Position numbers and translations under genes: made by a program. From positions 5,588,501 to 5,652,500 of the forward strand of contig CM062212.1 of assembly GCA_031216445.1 (NCBI GenBank): 64,000 nucleotides of DNA, written 5' to 3'. Each line of letters starts with the position of its first letter. Positions within the stretch are counted from its first letter, which is position 1. Source of the DNA: Lateolabrax maculatus. Taxonomy: Eukaryota > Chordata > Actinopteri > Acropomatiformes > Lateolabracidae. Shown here one piece after another: positions 1 to 12,430 of this stretch. A model generated the notes under the pieces. It saw nothing but the letters and a program-made list of their open reading frames with translations, was not told where the DNA came from and did not search any database.

Positions 1-90
1 ATCCCCGAAAACAGTCGCAGTGATAGTCGCCAATCAAATTTTTGCACGAGTAAGCGTTCACACAGGGCTTTCCTGCGCACTCATTTGCAT
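1..90 (-). CDS. jag2: jag2 exon 10 (partial, cut by window edge): EGF6
   Basis: The acceptor is TTTACAG, and the exon then encodes ANECAGKPCVNAYSC and DYHCDCFRG. This matches the Jagged module DANECEGKPC...CDC. The exon is cut by the window start. From the size of the neighbouring EGF exons it probably continues about 24 nt further. Confidence 0.95.
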
Positions 91-1096
91 CTGTAAAGGC
101 AGGATGTAGAAGGAGACCGAGTCCATCAATTGAAACAAACCAAGGAAAGGACAAAGAGAAAGAAAAGAGACCAGAAATCCAACCTCTGAAGCCCAGCAAA
201 CACAAAAATGACAGAATTGGCACCATTGCTATTGTGGTATCAAATGTTGTGGCCAATGACTGAGCACACACTGGAGTCAAAAACTAAACAAAAATTTTAA
301 ACATATGAATCCTCTCTGGAACACGATACATTGATCTGCATGCTACACTATTGTAGGATCCAGTGTTTTTGGAGCTTGACCGATAATAGAGAGTGAAAGT
401 CGGGATGCTTTGACCTCTGTTGCTTCAGGTTTGTTCATTTTTTAATAAATCCGTCTCTTATGAGTCCCCAACCTTTAAGGAATTGGAATACTAAATTGCT
501 GGACTACTCCTTTAACTAATTTTCAAGGGTTTGTCCAAGAATTATTCGATTTATCTGCTTACTCATATTAATAATGCATAACAAGTGAAAAATGCCCCCG
601 TATTTACTGCCTGTCCAATAAAGGCAAACATTTTAAGCAAATCAATTACTCAGCTAATCGTTTCAGAACTGATAAAGATATTATCATATAATACAATATG
701 GATATATATTTTACTGGCAACACATTATATATAGTGTTTCCTGGTGTGTGAACTATCACATCAGATTTAAACTGAATTTCTTCGTGACCCAATATTACCA
801 AAATAATATTTTTGCTGTCAGGTCCTGCATCCTGCAAAACCCAACCTTAAAGGGTTCTATAAAGTTTCACAGAACCCCTCAAGAAAAGCCTCAGAGAAAC
901 AACAGCTGACACATGATAGTTTGTGTTTTCAACTGTTCGATACGGATGAAATGAGTGCAAAAGTACAGTTTCACCCTCAAATGTTCACCAGCTCCAAAGA
1001 CATCAAAAGAGTTACAACAAAGAAAAGCACCGCTGCTCAAATATTCAAAGGAAAGGGGGGGGGGGGGGCAGTCTGCAGGGAGTCCTGCTGTGCTCA

Positions 1097-1135
<39 letters not shown>

Positions 1136-1157
1136 GTCTTCTCTCTGAAATCCTAAA

Positions 1158-1202
<45 letters not shown>

Positions 1203-4200
1203 CTCCAGGTAAGACAGGAGGCCAATGGCTGCCTGTAAGCTGAGATCTGAGCTGGTAAAATGACACTGAACTCTTGGGATCTCTTTCCTACCTTCAACCA
1301 ACCCTCCCCCCAACACACCCACCCCAACTTTGTTTACCGGCCGTAATCCATTTCCTGGCTTCACGCCGGTCACGTCCGCTTGTCGGGACGGGAGCGATAT
1401 AGAAACAAATGCCACCGCCGGCGACAAACAAACAGCCAGATATAGACACACTAGTAGCTCATAAAATCATTGAGAAAAAAAAAAGGCCGTGCAGCTGCCA
1501 GCTCGTCCAGGATATTGACAGCTCGTACTCTGGCCATGGGGCTCAGGTTGCTGGTTGCCAAGTTTAAGCCAAAAACACAGTTATCCTGAGCAGTGAGCAA
1601 TGCTGTGCCTCCGTCTCAGAGGCCAAACAAAATGTCTGATAAAACACATCTCCCTGTAGAAAGGAAGACGAGTTTGCCAAAAAACAGAAATCCTAAATAC
1701 TGGAAATACTATGTTTAGGCACAAATAAAAAGTACAAAACCTGAATCTCACCTATCTGGCAGGTCTTTCCCTCCCACTGTGGAGGGCACACGCACTCGAA
1801 GCCATCCTCCAGGTCGATACAGGTTCCACCCCGAGCACATGGATTGGAGGCACACTCGTCCAAATCTGAGAAAACACACACTTCAACTCACTCTCTGCTT
1901 ATTTTTAACTACATTTACCACATTTGAAAAAAAGCACTTGACTCAAGTTTGACTATGGGCATTAATAAGATGACGGTGAAAGAGGACAAGAAGGAGAGAG
2001 CTGACAGGTAAGAGATGTTAGGAGGGCCTCGACTAATTAAGAAGTAAACATTCATCTCCAAGTTAAGTTAAGTGGATGCTGAACAAGAGTGTGTTCGATC
2101 AGTAAATATCACAAAAAAATGTTCAATAGGGAAGAATTCTGTAATGCTGACAAAACGGAGGAAAAACGAATAGCTGAGAGTGAAATATGTAACAAAGTAT
2201 CAGTATGGAAGGAGTGTAGATGATAGAAAGTAGCGCAGCGACTCACTGTTGGCACAAGTCGGACCCTCCCAGCCCGGCGGACACTGGCACTCGAACCCTG
2301 CGGGAACCTCGTGGCATGTACCACTGTTGGCGCAAGGATTGGAAACACAGGCGTGCTCGGCTGATGGATGGAGTCAAAGTAAAGCAGAAAAAGTAAAACA
2401 TTACACTTTGTTCTTACAGATTCTGATTGTAGATTTGGCTTTTTGTAGGTAAACTGTAACTGGGGATTACTTTCAGTATTAATTGGTGATTGATTGAACA
2501 AAAACAGTAACCCCACAGCGAAGGTGTGAATGCAGGTTCCAGTGTGGGTTCCTGCTCACCTATCTGACAGGTCTTGCCAGAGTATCCCTGTGGACAGGCG
2601 CAGTGGTACTCGTCTGGTTCGGTGTTCATGCAGGTTCCCCCGTTGAGACAAGGGTGGTGGCGACCGCAGTAATTCAGATCTGTAGACACATTTAGAGTCA
2701 CCAAGACAATTCAGGGATTTCACCCATTTTAGATCACATTTCCAAATTAGAAGAACAGCACAGCATGAATTCATCCATCCTGCCTGAATTATCTGCAAAA
2801 AATGACAAATACCTACTGTACAAATACCGTGATTGATATTCACTGTGATATGTTTTAGCAATTCTTGTCTAGATGCAATGCTGCCTACACTGAACTGAGC
2901 CTTGTTACCAAGCTGTACAGAAAACTATTTCTACCATCTCTGGTCACGCGGTGAAGTGAAGTGCCAAATCAAAGTTGCAGACGCTAGTCAGGTTTCCATT
3001 CAAATGAAACGCAAATTCTAACCAAATTTCCAGAAGTCGAGGAAAAAAAAAATGTAAATTGATGTGCATTTCCATCCACTACCATTATACGAATATTAGG
3101 AGTTAGGAGCATCGAGATAAACAGCTGGTGCCGCCAAATCTCCAGTTGGGTGCTATTAAATTACAAGACGACGACCAAAACTGAAAAACTTACACTGCTA
3201 TTTTGCTGTATAGGCATCTTTTAAAAAAGGGACATCAGTGTTTACTGGCATAAGTAATAAAGATAAACTCCTCTATATACACTTTTAAAACCACTGGAGC
3301 TTTAAATGCCACCAGCAACTGTGCCTTCAGACTTAACTGGATCAACGTTGTTTGAAAGCTTTTTGCTTGTTTCACCATTTTATCCTGTTGGTGCCAGGCG
3401 TTCCAAGGAAGCGTGTAGGAATCTTTACTTGGTATTAGAGCACCAGCTGCCAGCTTTGACAGGAAGCACAGAGTGTTTTCTCGACCACTCTGCTGCACTG
3501 CATTGTGATGGTTTTACAGTATTTACAGCAGTTATTCAGTTATAAACTCTAAGCTATGTGCAATTTCTCTCGTTCTTTGACATTGTATGCAAGTGTTCCC
3601 TTTTCTTGTTTTTTTCCATCTACAGAATAAACTCAACTAAACCCTATCTGATCCCTGCACACCATCCCTAGGCTAAAGGCCAGGTCACCCTAAAGGCTGG
3701 TAAATAAAAGAGCAGGGATCTGTCTCCACTGGGGATCTTAGGACCCATTCTCATCCCCCGAAGAGCCTTCAGTGACGAAGGGATGTGGGGGGATCGAGTG
3801 TCCGTGCTCCTGCTCAGATCTCACGGGCAGTAAAACTATCCAGCTGCTGTCCTCAAGTCAGAGAGAATGAGGAGTACAGAGGATTCAGACCTCATTCTTG
3901 TGATAACTGACTATGGAGAAACTACATGAAACACATGAAATGATGCCGTGGTGGGCAAATCTTCACCACTGTGAAGCTGCAACTATTTGGCATTACTGTT
4001 GGAAAATGACAAACAATTGGTGACAGGACCTGATAGAATTACAAGCTGTTAAACTGAATATACCTCAAAATGTATTTGAGTTTCGAGACATTGCAGTATT
4101 TTCCAAGGTGATGTTACTTCTTCAAAAGTCTGTTCCACCTCTGCTCTGAGTAGCTCACTTGTTACTCATCAAATACAGGCAACTCTAGCTCGAGGGGACG

Positions 4201-7200
4201 TGCAGGATTAGAGAGCAGCGTCTCTGCCAGTGTCTTGCGTGGGAGGCGATGAAATGAAACAAAAATCAAACCAAACTTTTCCATACCTTTATCGCAGAGC
4301 AGGCCACCCCAGTTCCTCTCGCAGCTGCACTGCCAGGGCATGTTGCAGGTCCCGTGGATGCATCCAGGATAAAGCATACATTCATCACAGAACTGTCCCT
4401 GCCAACCGTAGTTACACCTGTCAAAGTCAAACACAGACGCCAAACATGACCGTAAATCATTTTTGTCATCTAATCAGTCTACCTGCTCTTTGAAGAACTG
4501 CTTCTTTTTCATTGATTGGCTGACATGTTTAGTTCTTTGCACTCTCTACAGGGAAAAAAAAAAAGGGTTGTATTGGTTTCCTACTTGAACAAGTAGTTGA
4601 ATCGAGCCCTCGGATGCACCTTCACTGGGTGTGGAAACACACCTGTACTGTATCTGCCGTTGCGTCAACCTATCCCACGACCTCCAGCCAAACTGATCTT
4701 AGTGGAGGGTGACATTCCAGGGCAGGAGGGGTTAAGAATACTTCCAGCGGCCCCCATGCTTGGGTTAGAGTCTGGGTCTGAGGACTACGAGGGTGGCACG
4801 GCGGTTCTGAGAGCAAGTGGCTGGAGACAACTGTGTGTATACAGTGTAGATGTGCACACGCCTGCAGCTTCATGACAGCGCTCGGCTATTCCAAGGCTGT
4901 GGTGTCGTCGAGCCAGCTGTCTTGTCAATTGACTGCTATTTTGAGTCTCCTGCAGACGGCACCGCTGTCTCTCGGAGACGAGGTCTTTGGAAATCTCTGC
5001 CATTCTCGGGCGGGGGGGTAAAGGGGGCATTAGGGAATACTTGGCATGCTTCTTCCACTGTATATGATTAGCTTCAGAGGGTCTGACAGCAATGAAGCAA
5101 TAACACTAACAGAACTTTGGCAAGGAGACCCGGTTACTGCTTTTTAAGCTTGAAGGTATCAAAAGAGGCATTCTGTGGTTTAATTCTCAGCCATATTGAT
5201 ATCATGATTATTCAGGCCTAATGTTTCTTCCAACATCTTGGAATGGCAAAGTTTGCAAAATGTTCGGAGTGGTGAAAAATATGTTAGATTGCTAACCTAA
5301 GTGATTCCTGGGACACGGCAAGCCTTTGACAAATATGTCAGAACAAGCCTAATGTGTGCTAATAAAAAGCCTCAATGCAGCAGCCAAACAACAGGCACGT
5401 ACCAGCTTTTGTGTTTTTAAAAAACCCATGGCAGACGGGGCAAAGCCTATAAAACTGTGATGAAATAAAAGGGAATGAAAGGAGATGGCGCAGGATTTAA
5501 TGCCAGCTTTCTGTGACCTGAGGCTTCATTAAATGCATGCCACTGCAGGAAAGATTTTCACTGCTGCTCTTCTATTCATGTCCCTTTTCCTGTTGACTGG
5601 GACTTGACATTTCATGAGAATAAGGAGCTTCCCCCTGTTGTCTGTCTGCTAACTGGAATAAGGATGCAGCCCACTGATCCAGGCAGACACAAAAAAAGGA
5701 AGCAGTTTCCTAAAACTGGTCATCTCGTTATTCCTCGGCTCCGAGCCAAACCCTTTTTCCAAATAATGGGAGGCAAGTGTCTCTTTTTCCATCTGGCAGG
5801 TGGTGGTGGTGGTGGTGGGGGGGATTACAAATGATGACAGGATGTACCACATCCTGGAAATGTGGACCTATGGAGCCATTCTACGTCACTTTATCTAACT
5901 GTCATTTCCACTTTGGGAAATGTACATAACACAGTGGGATACTCATTTCCTTTCCTGCCCCCTGCCCTTCAAGGAGGACTGCAATGCGGATGGTGAGGGG
6001 ATATGACAATTCCCAGCACGTTTACAGTGGTCAAATTCACACACCGACAACCTCCCTTTCTTTGGTCCGAGCCGCAGAGAGCTGATGAGATGCTTGGTAT
6101 TCTGTGGAGGATTTCAGGTGGCTAAAAATACAAGAAGGCAGGCGCGGCGTTGCCCTTTTCTTCTGAGCCGAGGTGTAGATGCCCACGAGGCAGGAAAAAA
6201 ACTGACACAAAAAACAACAGGCTACGACGAGTGAAGGTGCCTCTGTTTGGCATCTGACTACTGGTCTAATTTTGAATAAGTCTACTACACTACTGCAGTT
6301 TCCCCACAAACAGCAGCAGGATTTTTACCTATTTAATAGCAATAAATCAAAAGAAATAAAGATCCTGAAGAAAACATGTCTGAACGGTCACACTTCTGTA
6401 ATATGAAAGAGATATTTCTGCTGATCTTACTTGCATTCCCCTGGGACAGAGCAGCTGCCATGTAACAGGTTGCAGCCTTGCTTGCAGATCGCTGAGAAAA
6501 AAAAGCAGGAAGACACAGAGAAACAATTTAATAGGTGATATTTCAATTCCATTGGGAGACATGTATCATTAAGTTTCTTCCGATAAAAACATATTTTTCT
6601 TTTCAAAAAAAGGGTCAGAGAGGAGCGGGGGGACAAGAGGGCAGGCGACGGAACGGAAAGGTGGGAGGATGAGAAGCTCGTTTGTTTGCCATCTTCCTAA
6701 CAAGTGCAACAAGATGTGAGAATTCATGGCACTCTGACCAGGGTTTTTTTTTTTTGGTGGGGGGGGACGGGGACGGGACAACTTTATAGCCTGCATGTAC
6801 AACACTTAAAAACAACCCAGCCCCTCTTCTCTCCCCTCCTCTTTTCACCCTTCATCTCTTAAGGTCAGTCGGGTGATTTATGGCGGCCCCCCACTCTCTC
6901 TAACACCACCCACAAACACGACCCCAGCGCTGCTGCATTTTAACATGAGCAGGCAGCGCATGTTGCCTTGCAGCCATGCTTTTTTAAAATGGTACTTGGA
7001 CAAAGACTTTGGATTCACTTGGAAAATAAGTTCTGTTACCTTCACTTGTACTCGGTGCATTCTCAAGTTAATTTAAATACTACTTTATCAATTAATTGGC
7101 TAATTTCAAAGTCTTTAAAATGGCAAAACAAGCTTCCAGAGCCCAAAGTGACATATTTCAATCACCAACGGTCCAAAACACAGAAAAGCAGTAAATCTTC

Positions 7201-8374
7201 CCATTTAAGAAGCTAGAATCAGTACATTTTAGCCTCCTGACTACATGATAAATCTTAAAATAGTTGTTAGTTATTTAATATCAATTGACTAATTGATAAA
7301 CTGTGGCAGCTCTCGAAAGAAGGTCACAGTCAGATTGAGGTCAGGGTCTTTTTGTGATGCTTGAGGGTGCTTGGTGCACTGTGGGACGGGCTTGGCGGAC
7401 TTAATATGAATAGGTAACATTAAACACAAATAAACGGTGTTTATGAGTTTTTTATATTTACTAAGGACCACGTCTAGGATATACGTCTAGGAGACAGCTC
7501 ACCTGTTTTGCAGTCTTTGTCCATCCAGCCATCCAAGCACACCTGAGCCCCTGAAGGCTCGCAGCGATAGTGGCCAAAGTAGTCGTCGCGAGGAACACAC
7601 AGCTTATTGCACTTGTTGCTATAGTAGTTCTCATCGCACCGCACTCGGATACGATAGATGAGGCGAGCCACCGGCCCGTCGTGCGGGATGGTCTGCCAGG
7701 GGTCACCAGGGTTGATCATACCAGTGTGACTGCTGCGTTCGATCAGCAGCTCCTCCTCGCCTGAAACAAAAACCACAGGAAGACGATTGAATCGTGTACC
7801 GTTGTGAAGATTTTGTTCCGATTTGAACATTTTTGAAATATCCCCTTGCAAATCACCCGCGCACTCTGAAGAGGGTAGCTCGTAGTGATGAGAGTGAATG
7901 TTGGACTACTCACCATTCGAAACATGAATCCAATAGAAAGCTAATGTTGGTTTTTAACTGCTGTGTAAATAATAAGTGTTTCTGTGGCCCCATGTGGCCA
8001 AAAATGCAGGTCATCTACTAACTAAATTGATCATAAGACAAGATAAATCAGGATCTGAATGGGTTAATATCTTGTTTTAACACTTTTAGCAGATAATAAT
8101 CTGTTAGAACATGAAACTTCAAGTTAACATATAGACAAATGCTATGAAACTGCGGCTTTGTCCGTCTTCCCAAAAGTGGAAAACAAAAAAAACAGTCACA
8201 TAGAACTCAGAAGACTCCCAGCAGCCACTGTGTTTAGTAAGGTGATAAAAATGTGTTATTTGTAACACCGACATCAGAAAATGACGTTGAATCTCCTTTA
8301 TTCTGATGTAAAGTCACTCTCTCACAAGATAAAGCAGTGCATTCTTATTCAGCAGACAGACGCTTTGATATCAC

Positions 8375-8426
<52 letters not shown>

Positions 8427-8776
8427 TGTGTGTGCCCCCACTGAATTTTAAGTATGCCATTGAAATTCATTGTCTGCAAATTGATCCATTTTCTGGTGAT
8501 AGCACACATCACCAGTGCCTCTGAGCTCTCCGTATGTGCACGGTCATGTCGGGAGGTTGCTGCCGATTAGCCTCCAGCACACCGACACTCGCATTAAACA
8601 TCGTTTGCCTCCGTGGGGCTCGTTGCAGCGCCGGCTTCCAGAAAGAAAGCAATCTTTATCACAGTGTGATCGAAACTGGCGAACAATCTCTATGGAAATA
8701 GGGGGTCTGTGATTTCCTTTTTCTCCATGGCTTTGGGCTGCAGTGCACCATAGACATTTTGAAGTGAGCAAGCAGG

Positions 8777-8823
<47 letters not shown>

Positions 8824-11800
8824 TCCTCTGCTGGGGACTGACACAATGTCAGACAGAATTAAGCAACAATAACAGAAATAACCTCCGGCAGTTGCCAGAT
8901 AGAGAACAATGGGCCCCGGGCCCACGCCGGGCTCTGCTACCTCGGTGTCTAAACACTGAGCCCGGCCGCCCAGTCCACTTCACTTCCTGCTCGATAAACA
9001 CAAGGAAAACAGCCGGCTGCCTTTCCTGAGGACACAGGGGGAAGGGATGAGAGGCTCACTAGAGGACATGACGCTGGAGGAGAGGAATCTCAGTGATAGA
9101 CCGACACGCTGGTGGGTTCTTCCGTAGGACAAGACACGAGGTTGGTGCTGACTCAGGCCAAAGAACAAGAGGCAAACTTGTCCATAACGTGCAGATAATC
9201 ACAACAATGGCTGTCTAGAGGGCCATAAAACAGCTTGATCCACCTCCATGTCTACCTACTTCTTGTCTCACCATTCAGGATATGGTCAGACAGCTCCACC
9301 GTCTGTAGCCAGATGTTCTGCCAGTGTCAAGTGTTGGCACAGTTGTAGCTCCATTGTAGAAGCGGTCTACAATAAAATGGTTCTAACCTTTTCAAAATTT
9401 AGGCCAGAATCAAAAATGATGTACGTACGTCACACGTACGTCTTTAACAATAAGCTCAGTATTTAAAATATTGAGAAGCGGAAGCATTTGAGCACGTATT
9501 TTCCTGTTTTGTCTGAGTTTGACTGAAGTGAATCGGTGGACGTCCAGTCACCAGACCACCATGTGGTCACTAAAAACCACATCAGTCAGGTTGTGAAAAT
9601 TTATAAAATGCCATACCTGTTGATAATATGAACACTCATGAGCATAAAATGCCACGACACACAGCTCTGCAGACAACCGCAAAGGGGAAAGAGCCCAAGG
9701 CTTTTAAGATTCTCACTACAGTTTAGCTTTGCATCTATTTGAATTTTTCTCCACATGAGAACAGGAGATTGCTGTGGCACCAATAACTGACACCAGAACT
9801 GCTTAATAAGATCAGTATGTACTCCGACACAGGGTCGGTAGTGATGTGGAACAGTTTAAATTCACATTTTCAGTTACTGAATATCATGATGTCATGAGCT
9901 GACCAGTTTTTCTTTTTAGATTCTTGTAAACCAATTTAGTGGTACTGTGTCTCACTTTAAACTGAAAACCTTGTTGACCCATTAGACTTCATGCTTGGAA
10001 GACAAACTCAACACAAGTTAAATCAGTGTTAAGTCTATTAAATAGATCCTTAAAAAAAAAAAAAAATGTATTACTTAAAACAATTACATTACATTTAGTG
10101 GCTCTCATACATGTCTTTGAATCTAATTTATAATCATGAGCTGTGAAAACCAAGCTCTGACTTCAGCAAATGAAACGTTTGTAAAGTGATGAATGTGCCA
10201 TGAAATTACATATTAACTGTGAAAACAAATAAAAAAAAACAACATGAGTGTGACCTGCCCGGCCCAACTGCCAAGCAAAGGCTCCAATCACTGCTGCAAC
10301 TCCCCGTGACCTTACAGAGGATGCCGCTACGAGCGGACTCCCTTGTGATCTTCCACAGAGGTTGAAAGGAGCGTTTGTTTCAGACGTTTGTGTTTCTTGA
10401 ACCCATGACATTAAGATTGAAGTCAGCTGATGTCTGTGCCCTAACGGCAGCCTCTGAGCGGCTTTCAAACAGCATCCAAAGGAGAATGAATCAAATGTGG
10501 CTGAGCTTCAAAGATCAGTTTTATCAAATTCCTTCTACATTTTGGCATGAAATAAAAAAGGGAACACATTCTTACTCTGATCACTGTTAAATTAATGATT
10601 TTGGAAGTGCTGAAAACGTGTTTCTCATATCTTGTGTCCTTACATCCGAAACGCATCTATTTTGTTACTTTATAGCAATTTGGCTGAGACTGAAGTGCGA
10701 GTAGCTGGCAGCAAATCAACTGGACGGTTTCTCAAGCAACATTTAGGCCTTAAATCCATCAGAAACATCAGAACTAATTACTGTAAATGTACACAATTAC
10801 TGGAGGCCCACTTGCAGAAGCAGACTACACAGTCTAATCAAAGCACTATGATGTCAAAATCTATTTCTTCTCCATTGTCTGCATTCCCAAGTGGAAGTGC
10901 GTTTGATGTTATGGACAAAACAGGATGTAATGACCTCATCTAAATAAAGAGTAAGTTTAGACTGGAGAGGACAGTATGGTCCAGTGTATAAATGCATTCA
11001 TGTACATGCTCGTGAGCACAGAAAGGTATTACAGACTCATGATAAATGCCACCGTCTCCAAAGATCAAAGCTATATCCACATATACGGACATTATGGTCA
11101 TGAATAGGTCCTCTTCCGCCCAGACTGGGCTACTGCTTAGACGGGAACAAGGGGTTGTACAGGAGTCCATCCAGCGGACATAACCAAAGCAAAACAGGAT
11201 ACAGCTGGTCAGAACTGACCGCCAGAGCCGACATAGCCAAGAAAACCAAGGCTTGTATTCTATATGAAGTGTCTTACGCAGTACAAGATGCTTTCAACCT
11301 GCTACCTATACTGTTAAAGCAGAAATTCAATAAAAGTTCCCATACACGACTTGGAACATTTATACAGAAACAAATTAACTGATTAAAAGATGTGAACAGG
11401 AAGGTTCATATGTTCATGATGTAGAGTTTAACATCATGAACATGGTTTATTATTAATTCATCTGCAGATTATTTTCTACATTAATTTGTCAGTCCATGAA
11501 ATGTCTGAAAATAATGAAAGACGTCCCTCAGACCAGGATGACAGTGTCTGAATTTTGCCTTCAGTTTGTATTTGGATCCAAATCTTACTGTAAATCCTTT
11601 ACAACTGCGAACCACATCTACTTGTATCTCCATCAGTCACAGTTTTTGGAAGCCCCAGATGTTTGTGAAGTTTTTGACTTACTGTTGCTTGTGGCGTTGT
11701 CCCAGTCCCATGCCTCTACGATCAACGTGTACGTCCGCTGGAGAGAAAAGAAAAAATAAGTAAGTCAGGTGAAATTTAGACATAATAGCAGAAAGCCTAC

Positions 11801-12396
11801 AAGAGTGACACAGCTGTTTCATATGCTGCTGCTCCTTACCGTAGCAACACAAAACATTTCCCCCACAACATGAAGAAACACAATCACCCTCTTTAGACAT
11901 CAAAAATCAATGCAATGCCAGTAAATGATGTGTCTAGTTACCTACAGAGTGAATGCATGGTAGGTGCGATATTATTTAACATGAAGAAACACCACCATCA
12001 AGCATGTGCCACACTACAACAACATACCACCTCCTGTCTAATCAAGAGTTATCTTATTTAAAGTGCACTGCAACCAGTTACAGCTCACTTACATTCCCAC
12101 ATTTCCATTTCACATGAGTTGAGCTTGACATTGCTAGAGAAACCCAATGCATTTCATTAATGGATTGTAAAACTGAAGATGCCATTTACAAGACAAAAGC
12201 GTCCTCAGAAGGTAAAAGCTGTTTGCCAGTTAATGTTTTATTGTATACTTAAATTTGCCACATCTTAAATCATCATTGCTAATGATTACATGATGCCTTG
12301 TCTCAAAAAGGAACATTTAACAGGAGGGCCTTTGTTATTTTGTTCCAAAATCAAAAGTCGCTGAGAAGTAAAAATTACCAATAATCACAATGTGTT

Positions 12397-12430
<34 letters not shown>

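Larger units (their letters stand above)
7761..11682 (-). other. jag2 intron 3
   Basis: This 3.9-kb intron holds a (TG)n tract at 8377-8434 and a (CA)n tract at 8779-8821. Between them is a unique, moderately GC-rich segment (about 8560-8720) that is a candidate conserved non-coding element. A degraded repeat copy is possible near 11440-11660. No coding potential is recognised. Confidence 0.85.

Noticed and set aside
1099..1200. CRISPR-like spacing of repeats
   Set aside because: The two units are plain CA microsatellites in a vertebrate intron, with no repeat-spacer pattern.
11440..11660. Another CTGCAACTAA-family copy next to exon 3
   Set aside because: Only scattered similarity (TGTCAGTCCATGAAATGTCT and similar). 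Not enough to call it a copy with borders.
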